NCBI RefSeq assembly: GCF_000308755.1
Contig: NZ_BAGF01000056.1
Span: forward strand, 1-64,000
Origin: Nocardia pneumoniae NBRC 100136
Lineage (GTDB): Bacteria > Actinomycetota > Actinomycetes > Mycobacteriales > Mycobacteriaceae
Length of the DNA stretch: 64,000 nt
Reading direction: 5' to 3'
In this document: positions 61,324-64,000 of the stretch, in pieces
Layout of the letters: each line of letters begins with the position of its first letter
How positions within the stretch are numbered: the stretch's first letter is position 1
Made by a program: the position numbers and the translations under genes
Notes under the pieces: generated by a model
Database searches by the model: none
What the model was told of the DNA's origin: nothing
The model's input: only the letters and a program-made list of their open reading frames with translations

Positions 61324-61758
61324 TTACTCGGTGGCCTCGGTGGCCTCGGCGCCCTCTTCGGCGTCCTTCTTGGCGGCCTTCTTCTTCGGGGTGACCGCCT
61401 CGGCGACCGGCTCGTTGTCGGCGGCGGCCAGCGCGGCGTTGAACAGATCCAGCTTCGACGGCTTCGCCTGCTTCACCTTCAGGGTGCCCTCGGCGCCGTC
61501 GATGCCCTTGAACTTCTGCCAGTCACCGGTGATCTTCAGCAGCTGGAGGACCGGCTCGGTCGGCTGCGCGCCGACACCCAGCCAGTACTGCACGCGCTCG
61601 GAGTCGATCTCGATGAGCGAGGGCTCTTCCTTCGGGTGGTACTTGCCGATGGACTCGATGGCCCGGCCGTCCCGGCGGGTGCGGGCGTCCGCGACGACGA
61701 CGCGGTACTGCGGGTTGCGGATCTTGCCCAGGCGGGTGAGCTTGATGCGAACAGCCAC
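61324..61758 (-). CDS. rpsP: 30S ribosomal protein S16
   Basis: A 144-residue ribosomal protein. The core MAVRIKLTRLGKIRNPQYRVVVADARTRRDGRAIE and VGAQPTEPV are canonical. The Ala/Glu/Lys-rich C-terminal extension of about 50 residues is typical of actinomycetes. GTG start at 61758. First gene of the rpsP-KH-rimM-trmD operon. Confidence 0.95.
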   Translation of the reverse strand: MAVRIKLTRLGKIRNPQYRVVVADARTRRDGRAIESIGKYHPKEEPSLIEIDSERVQYWLGVGAQPTEPVLQLLKITGDWQKFKGIDGAEGTLKVKQAKPSKLDLFNAALAAADNEPVAEAVTPKKKAAKKDAEEGAEATEATE

Positions 61759-61969
61759 TGCTGATCTGCCTTTCGTTGGTTGGTCACGACGCAATTCGGC
61801 GACCCGCATGGTCTGCGAGCCCGGTTTTGCGCTTTCGAGTGTGTGACCGCCGCGCGGTACGTAACCGGAGACGGGCTGACACTTGTCCGGAAGGACGGTG
61901 GTCCATTCTGCCAGAAGGGACGGTCGCGCCAGAAATCGCGTTCGGTGTTCGCGGCGATACGTCACCGGG

Positions 61970-62701
61970 CTATCCGGGGACGGTGGCGGTCAGGGCGTGG
62001 GTGGGCACCCAGGGGCCACCCCACCACATCCGCCACCCGAGGGTGCGGTGGGTCAGTCCGGTCGCGCCGTTTCCGGCCAGCGTAGCGCGGTAGTGCCGGG
62101 TGTTACCGATATCGACGATGACCAGCTTCCCCCCGGGACGCAGGACACGGCATGCCTCGCGGACGGCGTCGGCGCGGCCCTGCTCGGACTTGATGGCGTG
62201 AATGGCCAGGCTGGACACGACGACGTCGAAGGCGCCGTCGGGGAACGGCATGCGGGTCATGTCGCCGGTGCGCAGTTCGATGCGGTCGGCGACGTTCTCG
62301 GCGAGCGCGTTCTGTTCGGCGGTGGCCGGAGTGCAGTGATCGGTGGAGCACCACAGGTCCAGGCCGACCGCGCGCCCGGCGGGCAGCCGCCGCGCGGCCG
62401 CGAGCAGCACCGCGCCGCGCCCGCAGCCCATGTCGAGTAGCAGTTCGTCGCCGCGCAGTTCGAGCTCGTCGAGCAGCCCGGCCCAGACCCGGAACTTGCC
62501 CCGGAGGGTCGCGTGCAGGAACAGCCCGAACTGCGCGGCGAGCACGATGCCGATCAGCAGGAGCAGCAGGCTCGGACGCAGCTGCTGGAACAGCGCCACC
62601 ACCAGTGCGGCGGCAAGGTAGGCGACCGCGAGAACTCCCAGCAACAGCAGCACCGACGGCGCGTCGACACCGTACGACGCTCGCCACGGAGGGGCTATCA
62701 T
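61970..62701 (-). CDS. Membrane-anchored class I SAM-dependent methyltransferase
   Basis: A 243-residue protein with two N-terminal membrane helices (residues ~15-40 and 43-62), then a methyltransferase domain with motif I LLLDMGCGRGAVLLAAARR and DVVVSSLAIHAIKSEQGR. The substrate is unknown. Between it and rpsP about 210 bases contain no gene. Membrane tethering suggests a lipid or quinone-like substrate, which is inference. Confidence 0.82.
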   Translation of the reverse strand: MIAPPWRASYGVDAPSVLLLLGVLAVAYLAAALVVALFQQLRPSLLLLLIGIVLAAQFGLFLHATLRGKFRVWAGLLDELELRGDELLLDMGCGRGAVLLAAARRLPAGRAVGLDLWCSTDHCTPATAEQNALAENVADRIELRTGDMTRMPFPDGAFDVVVSSLAIHAIKSEQGRADAVREACRVLRPGGKLVIVDIGNTRHYRATLAGNGATGLTHRTLGWRMWWGGPWVPTHALTATVPG

Positions 62702-62750
62702 CGGCCGATTGTATCCGGCGGCAACGGCATTCGCGTCCGGTTCCCGCTCG

Positions 62751-63734
62751 TCAGGCCACCAGCGGCGCCAGGGTGCGTCCGATGAGTTCGACCGCGCCCT
62801 GCTCGTGTCCCTGGAAGACCATGTTGACGATCAGGCCATCGACGCCGTGGTCGAGAACGCGGGTCCGCAGCTGCTCGGCAACCTCATCCGGCGTGCCGAC
62901 GAACTGACGGTCGGCCGGAGTCTGCGCGCGCTCGGATTCCGAGAGCGCCGACAGGTCGATCCCCATGCGACTCAAATAGTCCTGCTGCTGCTTGCGGGCC
63001 AGGTCGCCGTCTTCGTCCACCATCAGGAAGCACAGATAGCTGGTCTCCAAGGTCGCCGGGTCGCGGCCGACCTCAGCGCAGCGCCCACGCAGGATCTCGA
63101 TCTTGCGTGGGAGCTCGGAGGCGTTGCAGATGAGGTTGAGGTGGTCGGCGAAACGGGCGGCCAGCCGAAAGGTCTTCTTCTCGCCGCTGCCGCCGAGCAG
63201 GATCGGCAAGTCGTCGCGCACGCGCGGCTCGTTCATCGCGTTCTCGACGCGATACCACTTGCCGTCGAAGGTGGGGCGCTGGCCGCGCAGCATCGGCTGA
63301 ATGATCTGCAGTGCCTCGTCCAGCCGTTCGAATCGGGTGGTGAAGGTGCCGAAGTCATAGCCGAAGGATCGGTGCTCGAGCTCGAACCAGCCCGCGCCGA
63401 TGCCCAGCACCGCGCGGCCGCCGCTGACCACGTCGAGCGTGGTGACGGTCTTGGCGAGCATGGCGGGGTTGCGGTAGGTGTTGCCGGTGACCAAGGCCGA
63501 CAACTGGATTCGCTCTGTCGCCGTGGCGAGGCCGCCCAGGGCGGTGTACGCCTCGAGCATCGGCTCGTCGGGCGTGCCGATGCCGGGCAGCTGATAGAAG
63601 TGGTCCATCACGAAGACCGTGTCGAAACCGCCGGCTTCGGCCTCCCTGGCCTGCGCGATGACCGTCGGGAACAGTTCACGCACCGACTTGCCGTAGCTGA
63701 AGTTGGGCATTTGATAACCGAGGCGAATGGTCAC
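62751..63734 (-). CDS. LLM-class F420-dependent oxidoreductase
   Basis: A 327-residue luciferase-like TIM-barrel enzyme: LGYQMPNFSYGKSVRELFPTVIAQAREAEAGGFDTVFVMDHF at the start, RAVLGIGAGWFELEHRSFGYDF, and the C-terminal FVGTPDEVAEQLRTRVLDHGVDGLIV. This family mostly uses F420 in actinomycetes. The substrate cannot be told. The GTG at 63734 is preferred; the frame extends 21 codons upstream. Confidence 0.88.
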   Translation of the reverse strand: MTIRLGYQMPNFSYGKSVRELFPTVIAQAREAEAGGFDTVFVMDHFYQLPGIGTPDEPMLEAYTALGGLATATERIQLSALVTGNTYRNPAMLAKTVTTLDVVSGGRAVLGIGAGWFELEHRSFGYDFGTFTTRFERLDEALQIIQPMLRGQRPTFDGKWYRVENAMNEPRVRDDLPILLGGSGEKKTFRLAARFADHLNLICNASELPRKIEILRGRCAEVGRDPATLETSYLCFLMVDEDGDLARKQQQDYLSRMGIDLSALSESERAQTPADRQFVGTPDEVAEQLRTRVLDHGVDGLIVNMVFQGHEQGAVELIGRTLAPLVA

Positions 63735-63856
63735 GTAATCGACCCTACCTGCGCAGCCGGATGAATTCCGGCAACAGCCCGCGCCGGGCCGAGCCAAGGC
63801 GAGGCAGCCGCATCCGCCTCATTCGCCAGACGAACGGGTGAGCCGCGAACGACGAG

Positions 63857-64000
63857 TTACCGATGACCGGTGACCGGACCGCGCCCGCCGTACACGCGTC
63901 CGCGCAGCACGACGGCGTACGGTGCGGTGAGCGTTTCCGGGTGGGTGCGCGGGTCCTGCTGGTAGACAACGAAATCCGCGGGCGCGCCCGCTTCGATGCC
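63857..64000 (-). CDS. Amidohydrolase-family protein, C-terminal end (cut by window)
   Basis: The last 47 codons of a minus-strand gene, ending with TAA at 63857. The visible text GIEAGAPADFVVYQQDPRTHPETL and VVLRGRVYGGRG is the C-terminal beta-sandwich of amidohydrolases, where bound metal-enzyme proteins close their fold. The rest lies to the right of the window. M. tuberculosis has an amidohydrolase (Rv2915c) in this position, near ffh. Confidence 0.75.
   Translation of the reverse strand, partial: GIEAGAPADFVVYQQDPRTHPETLTAPYAVVLRGRVYGGRGPVTGHR

Overview
The window is high-GC DNA from a mycolic-acid-type actinomycete, most likely Nocardia (inferred, not proven). Three things point there. 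A long housekeeping block keeps the gene order I know from Mycobacterium tuberculosis Rv2864c to Rv2915c. Type VII (ESX) secretion accessory proteins are present. The regulator at 10839-11798 has an N-terminus typical of Nocardia regulators. I see no rRNA, tRNA, CRISPR array or insertion sequence.

Bases 1-11.8 kb are an accessory region. It opens with an EspG-type ESX chaperone (181-957) followed by a tightly packed cluster: a YbaB-like protein, an EspC/WXG100-like protein carrying a YxxxD motif, a 281-residue protein with a WQG turn, and a DUF3558-like lipoprotein. A decayed second EspG tail lies just downstream. Next come three overlapping small membrane-protein genes that look like a phage lysis/holin cassette (5739-6696), then a 1229-residue protein made only of 15 tandem IPT/TIG repeats (7028-10717), a strong terminator and a Nocardia-type regulator. 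The promoter/leader and first codons of the IPT/TIG gene also exist as a degenerate copy upstream of the holin-like genes.

From 11.9 to 18.5 kb, on the minus strand, lie a PBP lipoprotein, a GNAT protein, ispG, rip1 and dxr: two MEP isoprenoid steps flanking the site-2 protease. From 18.6 to 27.6 kb is a mixed segment: DUF2631 protein, a small secreted protein, LysR, an ECF sigma operon led by an unlisted 29-residue membrane peptide, a TetR operon with a repeated operator, an HD-GYP/LuxR regulator divergent from a DUF4331 protein, and a TPR protein. The 27.6-33.6 kb block holds rlmN, a LapA-like protein, cdsA, frr, pyrH, tsf and rpsB (translation and phospholipid synthesis).

From 33.9 to 44.6 kb is a second accessory stretch: a secreted peptide, an M23 endopeptidase that lacks its stop codon, DUF1990, an alkylsulfatase, a DUF202 pair, an acetoacetate-decarboxylase-family protein, a divergent TetR/MFS exporter pair sharing an operator, a secreted chymotrypsin-like protease, an FHA-HTH regulator and a GNAT protein. 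The conserved block resumes with xerC, dprA, comM, yraN, DUF2469, rnhB, lepB and rplS. After that come a membrane protein, tex, two acyl-CoA synthetases with a divergent GAF-LuxR regulator, then trmD-rimM-KH-rpsP, a methyltransferase, an LLM flavin enzyme and the tail of an amidohydrolase cut by the window edge.
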